Positions 8,167 to 17,147 are shown, numbered from the stretch's first letter. The stretch is DNA of 64,000 nucleotides from Solitalea lacus (GCF_022014595.1 NZ_CP091740.1:806001-870000); one strand, 5' to 3'. The notes: a model not told the origin generated them from the letters alone. A program made the numbers and translations.

Positions 8167-9888
8167 ATGAAAGCATCAGATTTTATAGCTGATTTCTTGG
8201 AAAAAAAAGGCATTAAAAGTGTTTTTGAACTTTCAGGAGGGATGATCACTCACCTTTTAGATTCTATTAGCCTGCGTACAAATATAAATATTGTTACTAT
8301 GCATCACGAGCAATCTGCTGCATTTGCAGCAGATGCTTATGGTAGAGTTACCGGTTTGCCTGGTATTGCTTTGGCTACAAGTGGGCCTGGAGCTACCAAT
8401 TTGTTAACCGGTATTGGAAGTTGTTATTTTGATTCTTCTCCTGCAATTTTTATTACTGGTCAGGTTAATCGTCATGAACAAAAAGGGAATAAAGCAATAA
8501 GACAATTAGGTTTTCAAGAAACTGATATTGTTGCTATGGCAAAACCTATAACAAAAGCATGTTTTCAAATTCAAAATGCTGAAGCTATTCCCAATGTCTT
8601 TGATGAAGCTTTTAAAATAGCATTAGAGGGTAGACCAGGGCCTGTTTTAATTGATATTCCAATGGATGTTCAAAGGGCTCAAATTGAATCGAAACCTTTC
8701 ATTGACCACCAGGAAAGTTATTCAACTCTCCTTCCCGAGAATGAAATATTGAATTTAATTGCAGAAATACAAAAGGCTAAGAAGCCTTTAATACTAGTAG
8801 GTAGAGGGGTTAAGGCTGCTCAGTGTCAATTTGAATTTGATCAATTTGTAGAACAAACACAAGTACCTGTTATGAGCACTTTACTTGCGGTTGATGCCAT
8901 TGAATATGAACATGAATTGCGGGTTGGTTTTATAGGCAGCTATGGTAACCGATGGGCAAATATAGCTTTCGGCGAATGTGACCTTTTAATTGTTTTGGGA
9001 AGTAGATTAGATATTCGTCAAACAGGAGCTGATACCAAATTTATTGAGAATAGGAAAATCTATCATGTAGATTGTGAAGCAGGTGAAATTAATAATAGGG
9101 TTAAGGGCTGTGTCCCATTTCTAACAGATTTAAAGATCTTCTTTAAACAATTCGCTGCACTTAGCAGTAAGTTCGAATTTTCTAAGCCGACTGAATGGCT
9201 CCAATATATAAACGATTTAAGAACTCAATGGCCTGACACAAAAGAGTTAGATCCTGTAGGTATAAACCCTAATGTATTCATGTGTCAGTTATCTGAAGCA
9301 AGTGAAAAGGCTTTTGCATATTTAGCTGACGTAGGTAGCCATCAAATGTGGGCAGCTCAATCTTTAAGGCTAAGGAAGGATCAGTTCTTTATAACTTCAG
9401 GTGGAATGGGGGCTATGGGATTTGCATTGCCAGCTGGTATCGGTGCCTGTATCGCCCATGAAAATGCTCCTGTTGTTGTCATAGTAGGGGATGGTTGTAT
9501 GCAGATTAATATTCAAGAGATGCAAACGATTGTTCGCAATAAGCTACCTGTTAAAATGGTGGTGATGAACAATAGGAGTTTAGGAATGATTAGACAATTT
9601 CAGGATAGTTATTTTGACTCCAGATACCAATCTACATACTGGGGCTATGATGCTCCTGATTTTGAAAAAGTTGCAGTGGCTTATGGCATAGAAGCTAAAA
9701 CAATCACAGCACCGGAAGAAATTGGACAAGCTGTTAAATGGTTATGGGATAATGACAATAGTGATATGCCATTGTTGTTACAGGTTATGATTGATACTCA
9801 TACTAATACTTATCCTAAAATAGCATTTGGCAAACCATTAACTGAAATGGAGCCATTTGCAAAACCAATTGAAATGGAAGGAACTTAG
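8167..9888 (+). CDS. TPP-dependent acetolactate-synthase-like enzyme (YerE-like)
   Basis: The 573-residue protein has the three-domain fold of acetolactate synthase: an N-terminal PYR domain with the catalytic Glu in HHEQSAAFAADAYGR (about 46), a central FAD/DHAP-type domain, and a C-terminal PP domain with the TPP/Mg motif GDGCMQINIQEMQ ending in NN (about 444-470). A biosynthetic IlvB role is unlikely because no ilvN or other ilv genes are near. Inside an rfbI-F-G-H set the matching family is YerE, a TPP flavoenzyme that transfers a two-carbon unit from pyruvate to CDP-4-keto-3,6-dideoxyglucose to make the branched sugar yersiniose. This is inference from fold plus context. Confidence 0.75.
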   Translation: MKASDFIADFLEKKGIKSVFELSGGMITHLLDSISLRTNINIVTMHHEQSAAFAADAYGRVTGLPGIALATSGPGATNLLTGIGSCYFDSSPAIFITGQVNRHEQKGNKAIRQLGFQETDIVAMAKPITKACFQIQNAEAIPNVFDEAFKIALEGRPGPVLIDIPMDVQRAQIESKPFIDHQESYSTLLPENEILNLIAEIQKAKKPLILVGRGVKAAQCQFEFDQFVEQTQVPVMSTLLAVDAIEYEHELRVGFIGSYGNRWANIAFGECDLLIVLGSRLDIRQTGADTKFIENRKIYHVDCEAGEINNRVKGCVPFLTDLKIFFKQFAALSSKFEFSKPTEWLQYINDLRTQWPDTKELDPVGINPNVFMCQLSEASEKAFAYLADVGSHQMWAAQSLRLRKDQFFITSGGMGAMGFALPAGIGACIAHENAPVVVIVGDGCMQINIQEMQTIVRNKLPVKMVVMNNRSLGMIRQFQDSYFDSRYQSTYWGYDAPDFEKVAVAYGIEAKTITAPEEIGQAVKWLWDNDNSDMPLLLQVMIDTHTNTYPKIAFGKPLTEMEPFAKPIEMEGT

Positions 9889-10030
9889 ACATCCGCTAAA
9901 AAAATGATGCGATAATTAGATCCAAAAAATAATTTAGTATTAAAAAAAGTTACATACTATCCTCATTTAGAGCTTTCGGAGCACAGATAAATTACATCCT
10001 GTCGAAGGATAGATTCTAACATAATATTCA

Positions 10031-12025
10031 ATGAGTTATAAATTTAAAGTTACTCTGTTAATAAAAATAATTATACTATTTGTGTTTTCATCAGAGTATA
10101 ATAGTATGTTATTTCAACCTTTCGTAAATACTTTTATAAATAATGGTTTAGTAGTAAATCCATGGCAGTTTTATTTTGAGCATAATTTGAATTCGGATTC
10201 ATTCCCTTATCATTCATTAATGTTGCTGATTTTGAGCCCATTTGCAACATTAAGCTATTTATTACATACTGAAGCTTTCTTTAAGCTTCCATTGTTGCTG
10301 GGAGACTTGGGGATTTTATATATACTACTTAAATCTTTTCCAAATAAAGAGAAAAGCGTTTATCTGTATTATTTCTTTAATCCAATTATTATATATGCCA
10401 TCTACATACATTCTCAACTAGATATAATACCTACTGCAATATTGTTATATGGAATTTATTTACTAATGGTTAATAAGCACAACTATTCTTCTGTAGTGTT
10501 TGGATTGGCCCTAGCAACAAAAATTCATGTAATTATAGCATTGCCATTAATATTTTTTTATCTGTATAAAATTGAAAATATTAAAGTTGCAATCAAGTAT
10601 ATAGTGGTTTCTCTAGCCATATTTTTATTATTTGACCTTCCGTTTCTATTTTCGGATGGCTTTGTTCAAATGGTACTTTTAAATCCAAAACAGTCATTGC
10701 TGTTCGATTCATTTTACAATATTGGATCAGTCAATATATTGCTTCCAATAGCGGCTATTTTAACGATTTATTATCATTTTTTCAATCAGGATAAAGTAAA
10801 TAATGATTTGCTTTATTTTTATTTTGGAATTCTATTTTCTGCAATTATCTTTTTTATTTATCCTGCTGCAGCTTGGTATGTCTGGATGGTTCCTTTTGTT
10901 TCAATGTACTTTATTCAAAACAACAATAAAAAAAGTAAATTACTTTACATAGGTTTTTCAATTGTTTATCTGATATTTTTTATTTTCTTTCATAAAAGTG
11001 AGTACAAAGACATTTTCTTTTTTGGTGATGATATAAATTGGAAAATACACAATGACAGATTTGCAGATATTTCCTTTACTTTATTAGAAGTTACCCTTGT
11101 TTCTATAATGTATGCATTTTATAAATACGGAATCAAAAGTAATTCTATGTATAGAAAGCAGTTAAATTTAATAATTGGTATCGGTGGTGATAGTGGAGTA
11201 GGAAAAACAACACTTTTGAATAATCTACAAAATTTATTAGGTAATAAACTACTAAAAATCGAAGGAGACGGAGAACATAAATGGGAAAGAGGCGATGACA
11301 ACTGGAATAAGTTTACACATTTGGATCCTAAAGCAAATCATATACATAGACAATCCGAAGCAATATTTAGTTTAAAACATAATAAAACTATATTTCGGAG
11401 TGAGTATCTACATTGTAATGGTAAATTTTCGAAGCCTAAAAAAGTTAAGCCAAAAGAGTTCATAGTTATTGCAGGGTTGCATCCATTTTATTTGCCAAAA
11501 CTGAGAAAAAATATAGATCTGAAAATTTATATAGATACGGACGATACTTTAAGAAGGCATTGGAAAATCATAAGAGATACTAAGAAAAGAGGTTATAGTA
11601 CTCAGAAGATACTAGAACAAATTGAGATTAGAATGGAAGATGCAAAAAAATATATCTATCCTCAAAAAGAGTTTGCGGATATGATTATTAAATATTATCC
11701 AGTAAATACTTTTGTTCTAGGAAAAGAAAATGAAGCAATAAGTTTAGGTTTGAGAATTACTTTTGATGCTAATATACACATTGAAGGTATTTTGGATAGA
11801 TTAAATTGTCAATTTACATGGGACTATAATGATGATTTAAAGTCCCAATTTATAGAAGTTGAGAATAGACCTCAGGCAAATTTTGAAAATATAGCATTTG
11901 ATTCTATTGAAAATATAAGTGAGATTATAGCTTCAGAAATTAAATGGGAAGATGGATATGAAGGTTTAATTCAACTAATATCTTTAAAAATGATCAGTGA
12001 AAAATTAAAAGAGAATCATAAATGA
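10031..12025 (+). CDS. Fusion: polytopic membrane domain (GT-C-like) + P-loop kinase
   Basis: A 664-residue protein in two parts. Residues 1 to about 375 form roughly ten membrane segments with loop features (for example the HSQLDIIPTAI segment near 133) resembling bacterial GT-C or DUF2029-type polyprenyl-sugar transferases. From about 380 a soluble domain begins with a Walker A motif GGDSGVGKTT and looks like the uridine kinase/phosphoribulokinase family (EGDGEHKWER; a second conserved core around VIAGLHPFYLP). It would phosphorylate a small polyol or sugar while tethered to the membrane. ATG at 10031 follows 142 non-coding bases. It opens a run of ATGA and TTGA overlaps with the HAD, aldolase and nucleotidyltransferase genes. 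The pairing of these two domains is not one I recognise from a characterised enzyme. Confidence 0.6.
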   Translation: MSYKFKVTLLIKIIILFVFSSEYNSMLFQPFVNTFINNGLVVNPWQFYFEHNLNSDSFPYHSLMLLILSPFATLSYLLHTEAFFKLPLLLGDLGILYILLKSFPNKEKSVYLYYFFNPIIIYAIYIHSQLDIIPTAILLYGIYLLMVNKHNYSSVVFGLALATKIHVIIALPLIFFYLYKIENIKVAIKYIVVSLAIFLLFDLPFLFSDGFVQMVLLNPKQSLLFDSFYNIGSVNILLPIAAILTIYYHFFNQDKVNNDLLYFYFGILFSAIIFFIYPAAAWYVWMVPFVSMYFIQNNNKKSKLLYIGFSIVYLIFFIFFHKSEYKDIFFFGDDINWKIHNDRFADISFTLLEVTLVSIMYAFYKYGIKSNSMYRKQLNLIIGIGGDSGVGKTTLLNNLQNLLGNKLLKIEGDGEHKWERGDDNWNKFTHLDPKANHIHRQSEAIFSLKHNKTIFRSEYLHCNGKFSKPKKVKPKEFIVIAGLHPFYLPKLRKNIDLKIYIDTDDTLRRHWKIIRDTKKRGYSTQKILEQIEIRMEDAKKYIYPQKEFADMIIKYYPVNTFVLGKENEAISLGLRITFDANIHIEGILDRLNCQFTWDYNDDLKSQFIEVENRPQANFENIAFDSIENISEIIASEIKWEDGYEGLIQLISLKMISEKLKENHK

Positions 12026-12702
12026 GATATAAAGGAATACTACTTGATATAGATAATACACTTTATGACTATAATTTAACTCACTCTTTTGCAAAAAATA
12101 AAGTATTCGATTATTGTATTAGAGAATTTCATTTATCAAAAACTGAAATTAGTTTAGCTTATGATAAGGCTAGAAATAATGTTCATGTTGAATTAAGTGA
12201 AACAGCTGCTTCGCATAACAGACTATTGTATTTTCAAAAGATGTTAGAAATTCTTAAAATCAATACTCTACAGTATAGTTTTGAGCTATATAATATCTAT
12301 TGGGATAATTTCTTAGAAGTATTAAAACCATTTGATGGAATATATGATTTGCTTGAGAAGTATGAAAATAAAATTTGTTTAATCACAGACCTTACAGCTC
12401 ATATACAATACCGTAAAATAAAAAAAATGGGGCTTGAAAAACATTGCTCTATGATTGTTACGAGTGAAGAGGCGGGGAGAGAAAAGCCTCATCCTTATAT
12501 GTTTATGTTAGCGTTAAATAAATTGAATTTAAGACCTGGTGAAGTGTGCATGATCGGAGATAGCTTTAAAAAAGATATCATTGGTGCAACGGCTTTCGGT
12601 ATTGAATCTATTTGGTTTAATCATGAGGAGAAAATAGTGTCATGTGATAATATCCTTATAAGAGAGGTACGGAATTTCAAAGATATTCTAGAGTTATTAT
12701 GA
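12022..12702 (+). CDS. HAD-superfamily phosphatase
   Basis: A 226-residue HAD hydrolase. Motif I is LLDIDNTLYDYN (nucleophile Asp near residue 8), motif II is the Thr in LITDLT (about 124), motif III the Lys in REKPHP (about 156), and motif IV GDSFKKDI (about 182). A helical cap lies between motifs I and II, as in subfamily I phosphatases such as phosphoglycolate phosphatase. It overlaps both neighbours by ATGA, so its substrate should be an intermediate of the kinase-aldolase-nucleotidyltransferase cassette. The exact phosphoester cannot be read from the sequence. Confidence 0.8.
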   Translation: MRYKGILLDIDNTLYDYNLTHSFAKNKVFDYCIREFHLSKTEISLAYDKARNNVHVELSETAASHNRLLYFQKMLEILKINTLQYSFELYNIYWDNFLEVLKPFDGIYDLLEKYENKICLITDLTAHIQYRKIKKMGLEKHCSMIVTSEEAGREKPHPYMFMLALNKLNLRPGEVCMIGDSFKKDIIGATAFGIESIWFNHEEKIVSCDNILIREVRNFKDILELL

Positions 12703-13769
12703 GGGAAGTAAAAGATTTTGTAGAAATATCAAAATATGCTGGAGAACGACTTGATTTAATTCAGTCAGCTGGAGGGAACAGTTCGGTTAAGTTAAGTAAT
12801 GGTCAGATGCTTATTAAAGCATCCGGATTTTTGCTAAGTGATATTAATGAAGAGGCAGGGTATTCAAGAGTTTTTACTGCACCCGTAGCTGCAATTGTGA
12901 AAAATGAAGTCATTATTAACTCCGTTAACAAACGTCAAAGAGAATTGTTAACAGCACAACTTTTAAAAGAGGCAACGATAGATAAACAAAACCGTCCTTC
13001 AATTGAAACATTACTTCATTCATTTCTTCTGAAATATACACTTCATACGCATTCAATAGTAGTGAATATGGTAGTTGTACAGAATAACTGGAAAGAGATA
13101 TTAAATTCTATTTTCAAAGAAGAGGTACTAGCTTACGTTGGATATGAAACGCCGGGAATTGAATTAGCTATTGCTTTAGATAAAGAATTGCAAAGATTTG
13201 ATAAAATTCCGAATATCATTTTTTTACAAAACCATGGTTTGATTGTTACATCTGATGACAAAGATGAGATTAAAACTCTTACTGAGGATGTTTTAGAAAA
13301 GATCGAAAAGTTTATGAATATCGATATGTCAAGATATAAACTCACGAACGATATTAGTAATTTATTTAATAGTATCTCGGACAACCCGAATATTTCCTAT
13401 CTATGTGAGGATAAGTTTTTAAATGAACAATTACTAAAAAGCGAGAAACTGTTTTTTAATTCTCCTTTTTGCCCTGATACTTTCGTTTATTGCAATGTTA
13501 GCCCAGTTAAGCTTGAAAGTTTATCTGATAAAAAAAGCCTAATAGATTATAAGGTGAAGTGTAACGAATTTCCAAAGATAGTAATCTACGATGGTAAGCT
13601 TTTTTTTAGGGCTTTGACTATAAAGAAAGCAAAAGAAATAGAAGAAGTTTTTAAATTTCATATTATGGTTTTATCACAAAACGAAAATAAAACTATAAAC
13701 TTCTTAGAGAAGGAAGAATTGGCTTATCTCGCAAATTGGGAAGCTGAAAAATTTAGACAGGAATTATAA
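12699..13769 (+). CDS. Class II aldolase/adducin-family protein with C-terminal extension
   Basis: The N-terminal ~200 residues match the class II (zinc) aldolase/epimerase fold: GGNSSVKL (about 26), the zinc ligands in LHTHS (about 115) and NHGLIV (about 177). The remaining ~150 residues contain SPFCPDTFVYCN (about 255) and end in WEAEKFRQ. This resembles the extra region of larger RhaD-type aldolases and makes the protein (356 aa) much longer than fuculose- or ribulose-phosphate enzymes (about 220 aa). It could cleave, form or epimerise a short phosphorylated ketose. ATGA overlap with the HAD gene and a 13-nt gap to the nucleotidyltransferase support a shared pathway. Confidence 0.75.
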   Translation: MREVKDFVEISKYAGERLDLIQSAGGNSSVKLSNGQMLIKASGFLLSDINEEAGYSRVFTAPVAAIVKNEVIINSVNKRQRELLTAQLLKEATIDKQNRPSIETLLHSFLLKYTLHTHSIVVNMVVVQNNWKEILNSIFKEEVLAYVGYETPGIELAIALDKELQRFDKIPNIIFLQNHGLIVTSDDKDEIKTLTEDVLEKIEKFMNIDMSRYKLTNDISNLFNSISDNPNISYLCEDKFLNEQLLKSEKLFFNSPFCPDTFVYCNVSPVKLESLSDKKSLIDYKVKCNEFPKIVIYDGKLFFRALTIKKAKEIEEVFKFHIMVLSQNENKTINFLEKEELAYLANWEAEKFRQEL

Positions 13770-13782
13770 AAAATAAATAGAA

Positions 13783-15429
13783 ATGCACATAGTAATACCA
13801 ATGTCCGGAGTTGGTAATAGATTTATTGAAGCTGGTTACAGTGAGCCTAAACCTTTAATAATAATTGACGGAAAGCCAATCATTGAGCATGTTTGTGATT
13901 TATTTCCAGGAGAAACAAAGTTTACATTTATTTGTAATTCTAAACATTTGGCTGAGACGAATATTAGATCGGTTTTACTAAGAATCAAGCCAAATGCAAA
14001 TATAATTGAGATACCAAATCATAAAAAAGGTCCTGTATATGCAGTTTCTTTTGTGGAGGATTTGATAGAAAATGAGGAAGAGGTAATTGTAAATTATTGT
14101 GATTTCGGAACCTATTGGAATTATCATGAATTTTTAAGTCATACCAGAGAAAGAGGTGCTGATGGTGCAATTCCTGCCTATAAAAGATTTCATCCTCATA
14201 TGTTAGGAACTACCAACTATGCTTTTATGAGAGATGAAAAGCAATGGATGCTTGAAATAAAAGAAAAAGAGCCATTTACAAACGATCGCACAAATGAGTA
14301 TGCTTCAAATGGGACTTATTATTTCAAAAAAGGATCTTATGTAAAAAAGTATTTTAAAGAATTAATGGATAAAGGGATTAGCCTAAATGGTGAATATTAC
14401 GTATCGCTTATCTATAATCTTTTGGTTCAGGATAATTTAAAAGTATCCATTTATGATATTCAGCATATGCTTCAATGGGGGACACCTCAGGATGTAGAGG
14501 AGTACTTAAATTGGTCAAAATATTTCAAGGACGCTTGTAATGAAACGATTAAACCACAGGCATTAGAAAACAGTATTACCTTGATTCCACTTGCTGGTCG
14601 AGGTAATAGATTTGCCAAAGCAGGCTATAAAGATCCAAAACCTCTTTTAGAAATTAGTGGAAAACCCATGATTATTCAGGCTGCAAACTCCTTACCTAAT
14701 AGTCAAGAACAAGTTTTTGTAACGTTGCAGGAACACTTGAATAATTATCCATTGGAAAAAGCTTTAAAAAGCGAATTTCCTGATTCTAAAATAATAGCAA
14801 TTAATAATGTTACAGAAGGACAAGCTATTACTTGTAATTTGGGTTTGAAAGAAGTAGATGAGAATTCTTCGCTATTAATAGCTGCAACAGATAATGGGAT
14901 GATTTATGATAAGGAAAAATATCAAAAATTAATAGACGACGAAAACGTGGATGCTATTATTTTTACATTTAGACACCATATCTCTAGTAAAAATAATCCT
15001 CAAATGTATGGTTGGATAAAAACAGACGAAAATGATAATGCTGTTAAGGTTTCTGTAAAAGTTCCAATTTCTGAAAATCCATTTAATGATCATGCTATAG
15101 TAGGCACATTTTATTTTAGGAAAATAGCATATTTCAAGAAAGCTTTGCAAAGTTTGTTAGAAAAGGATATAAAAGTAAATGGGGAGTTTTATGTTGATAG
15201 TTTAATGGGGGAACTTATAGATCTTGGTCTTAATGTGAAAGTTCTTGAAGTTGATGATTATATCTGTTGGGGAACTCCTGAGGATTACGAGACATTTGTT
15301 TATTGGCAAAGTTTTTTTCATAAAGCATCTTGGCATCCCTATCGATTAGAAAGCGATATTACCGTAAGCAAAGACAAAATAGAAGAATTAAATAAGAAGT
15401 ATTACGCATTTGAGCAATCATACAATTGA
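13783..15429 (+). CDS. Tandem nucleotidyltransferase (two NTP-transferase domains)
   Basis: A 548-residue protein made of two homologous ~265-residue nucleotidyltransferase domains. Domain 1 begins at residue 1 with MSGVGNRFIEAGYSEPKP and ends in QWGTPQDVEEYLNW. Domain 2 begins near 267 with LAGRGNRFAKAGYKDPKP and ends in CWGTPEDYETFVYW. Both keep the nucleotide loop and the Lys-Pro sugar-phosphate motif, so both may be active. Single-domain relatives are common in capsule loci as uncharacterised sugar or polyol nucleotidyltransferases. In this cassette it should activate the product of the kinase/aldolase/HAD steps as an NDP derivative. The substrates and whether the two halves use different ones are unknown. 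Confidence 0.8.
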   Translation: MHIVIPMSGVGNRFIEAGYSEPKPLIIIDGKPIIEHVCDLFPGETKFTFICNSKHLAETNIRSVLLRIKPNANIIEIPNHKKGPVYAVSFVEDLIENEEEVIVNYCDFGTYWNYHEFLSHTRERGADGAIPAYKRFHPHMLGTTNYAFMRDEKQWMLEIKEKEPFTNDRTNEYASNGTYYFKKGSYVKKYFKELMDKGISLNGEYYVSLIYNLLVQDNLKVSIYDIQHMLQWGTPQDVEEYLNWSKYFKDACNETIKPQALENSITLIPLAGRGNRFAKAGYKDPKPLLEISGKPMIIQAANSLPNSQEQVFVTLQEHLNNYPLEKALKSEFPDSKIIAINNVTEGQAITCNLGLKEVDENSSLLIAATDNGMIYDKEKYQKLIDDENVDAIIFTFRHHISSKNNPQMYGWIKTDENDNAVKVSVKVPISENPFNDHAIVGTFYFRKIAYFKKALQSLLEKDIKVNGEFYVDSLMGELIDLGLNVKVLEVDDYICWGTPEDYETFVYWQSFFHKASWHPYRLESDITVSKDKIEELNKKYYAFEQSYN

Positions 15430-15794
15430 GTAGAATACGAAAAGAATTAAAAAGATTTTTAGTCGCCGGATTAAGTGCAGTAGGTACTGATCTATTTATG
15501 TACTATATATTCCTGAATTTTTTCTCCATTGGATTATCAAAAGCAATTTCATTTCTTTTAGGTACGATTGTGGCCTATTTAATTAATAAATATTGGACTT
15601 TTGAAAAAAATCAAAAATCTTTAAAGGAAATATTTCAATTCGCTATACTGTATAGTTGCACACTTGGGGTAAATGTTATGACAAATAAGATAGTTTTAGA
15701 TAATACTCAAATTGTATTTATTGCATTTTTTGTAGCTACTGGATTTAGTACAGTCTTAAATTTTATTGGTCAAAAATTTTGGGTATTTAAATGA
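15426..15794 (+). CDS. GtrA-like small membrane protein
   Basis: A 122-residue protein with four predicted membrane segments and the GtrA-family start RFLVAGLSAVGTDLFMYY and end NFIGQKFWVF. GtrA proteins are thought to help move polyprenyl-linked glucose across the membrane. It starts at TTG in a TTGA overlap with the nucleotidyltransferase and is followed 14 nt on by a DPM1-like GT2. This is the standard GtrA/GtrB pairing and suggests that a polyprenyl-phosphate-linked donor is made and flipped here. Confidence 0.85.
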   Translation: MSRIRKELKRFLVAGLSAVGTDLFMYYIFLNFFSIGLSKAISFLLGTIVAYLINKYWTFEKNQKSLKEIFQFAILYSCTLGVNVMTNKIVLDNTQIVFIAFFVATGFSTVLNFIGQKFWVFK

Positions 15795-15808
15795 ATTAGG
15801 CAATAGAT

Positions 15809-16507
15809 ATGAAACTATCAATAATAGTACCTTGTTACAATGAAGAGAAAAACATACCAGTTATATTAGAAAAATTTAATGAAATTATAAAAAGAGATGA
15901 TATTGAAGTTATTTTAGTAGATAATGGATCGACAGATAATAGTCAAAATGTTTTTAATAAACTAACGCCTAATTATTCTTTTGCAAAAGTTGTAAAGGTA
16001 AAAGTAAATGAAGGCTATGGTTTTGGAATCTATTCAGGTCTCAAAGAAGCGAGTGGTGAATTTATAGGCTATACACATGCCGATATGCAAACAGATCCTA
16101 CTGATGTCCTGAAATCACTAGAAATTATCGTAAAACAAGTAAATCCCAAAAATTGCTATGTGAAAGGAGATAGGAAAGGAAGACCTTTTTTTGATCAGTT
16201 TTTTACTTCGGGTATGAGTTTGTTTGAATCGATTTATTTGGGCACAAAACTTTGGGACATCAATGCGCAACCAAATATATTTCACAGAAGTTTTTTTACA
16301 GGTTTAGATAATTTCCCTAAGGATTTTTCTCTCGATTTATATTTACTCTATATGGCAAAAAAACGAGGTCTTAAAGTTATTCGATTCGATGTAATTTTCC
16401 CTCCTCGAATTTTTGGTGAATCTAGTTGGAATAAGGGATTAGCTTCAAAATGGAAGTTTATCAAGAGAACAATAGAATTTAGTGTTAAGTTAAAAAGAGA
16501 ACTGTGA
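15809..16507 (+). CDS. GT2 glycosyltransferase, dolichyl-phosphate-sugar synthase-like (GtrB-like)
   Basis: A 232-residue GT-A protein starting SIIVPCYNEEKNIP with the DNGSTDNS motif (about 36-43), the DXD-like HADMQTDP (about 89) and a C-terminal FGESSWNKG segment typical of DPM1/GtrB-type enzymes. No membrane helices follow the catalytic domain, so it would act at the cytoplasmic face, probably with the GtrA-like protein just upstream. The donor could be the unusual NDP derivative made by the preceding genes. Confidence 0.75.
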   Translation: MKLSIIVPCYNEEKNIPVILEKFNEIIKRDDIEVILVDNGSTDNSQNVFNKLTPNYSFAKVVKVKVNEGYGFGIYSGLKEASGEFIGYTHADMQTDPTDVLKSLEIIVKQVNPKNCYVKGDRKGRPFFDQFFTSGMSLFESIYLGTKLWDINAQPNIFHRSFFTGLDNFPKDFSLDLYLLYMAKKRGLKVIRFDVIFPPRIFGESSWNKGLASKWKFIKRTIEFSVKLKREL

Positions 16508-16508
16508 T

Positions 16509-17111
16509 ATGGAATTTATTGCCCATAGAATTAATACAATAAAAGAATTGAAACAAGTTCCGAATGAATATGGAGTCGAACTTGATTTAAGAGATTATGG
16601 AGAAAAGTTAATACTCCAACATGACCCATTTAAAGACGGGGAAGATTTTGAAGAATATCTCAATCACTACAAACATGGCACTTTGATATTGAATATTAAA
16701 AGTGAAAGAATTGAACATAGAGTTTTAGAATTGATTAAACAATACAATATTAAAAAATATTTTTTTCTCGATAGTTCATTCCCAATGATACATCAACTTT
16801 CAAAAGGTGGAGAAAAAAAAATTGCTCTGAGGTTTTCAGAATTTGAAGGAATGGATACATTACTCGCCATGGCAGGAAAAATAGATTGGATTTGGGTTGA
16901 TTGCTTTACAAAATTATCAATCACAAAAGAAAATTACACAATCCTAAAAGACCTCGGCTATAAATTCTGCCTTGTTTCACCAGAACTTCAGAAACAAGAA
17001 GAAAAAATGAATGGATATAAAGATTATATTAATTCACAGGAAATAAAATTTGATGCTATTTGCTGTAAAATTTACAATATAGTTAAATGGCTTCCCGTCT
17101 CACGACCATAA
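16509..17111 (+). CDS. GDPD/PLC-like TIM-barrel phosphodiesterase, short form
   Basis: A 200-residue protein related to glycerophosphodiester phosphodiesterases. The active-site elements are in the expected order: AHR at residues 4-6, the acidic pair in GVELDLR (about 22-28) and the second His in LQHDPF (about 37). Proteins of this type have about 240 residues or more, so it is a compact version. It lies one base after the GT2 gene. In capsule loci with alditol- or glycerol-phosphate activation such proteins could process a phosphodiester, but no role is established for this one. Confidence 0.65.
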   Translation: MEFIAHRINTIKELKQVPNEYGVELDLRDYGEKLILQHDPFKDGEDFEEYLNHYKHGTLILNIKSERIEHRVLELIKQYNIKKYFFLDSSFPMIHQLSKGGEKKIALRFSEFEGMDTLLAMAGKIDWIWVDCFTKLSITKENYTILKDLGYKFCLVSPELQKQEEKMNGYKDYINSQEIKFDAICCKIYNIVKWLPVSRP

Positions 17112-17147
17112 TGGGTAGTAATTAGCCAAACCATAACTCAATTTAAA

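Noticed and set aside
8167-9888. Calling the TPP enzyme a biosynthetic acetolactate synthase (ilvB)
   Set aside because: No ilvN, ilvC or ilvD nearby, and it is embedded in a CDP-dideoxyhexose operon; the YerE-like reading explains the context better.
9996-10010. ATCCT/AGGAT stem before the fusion gene as a regulatory hairpin
   Set aside because: Only five base pairs and no T-run; not distinguishable from chance.
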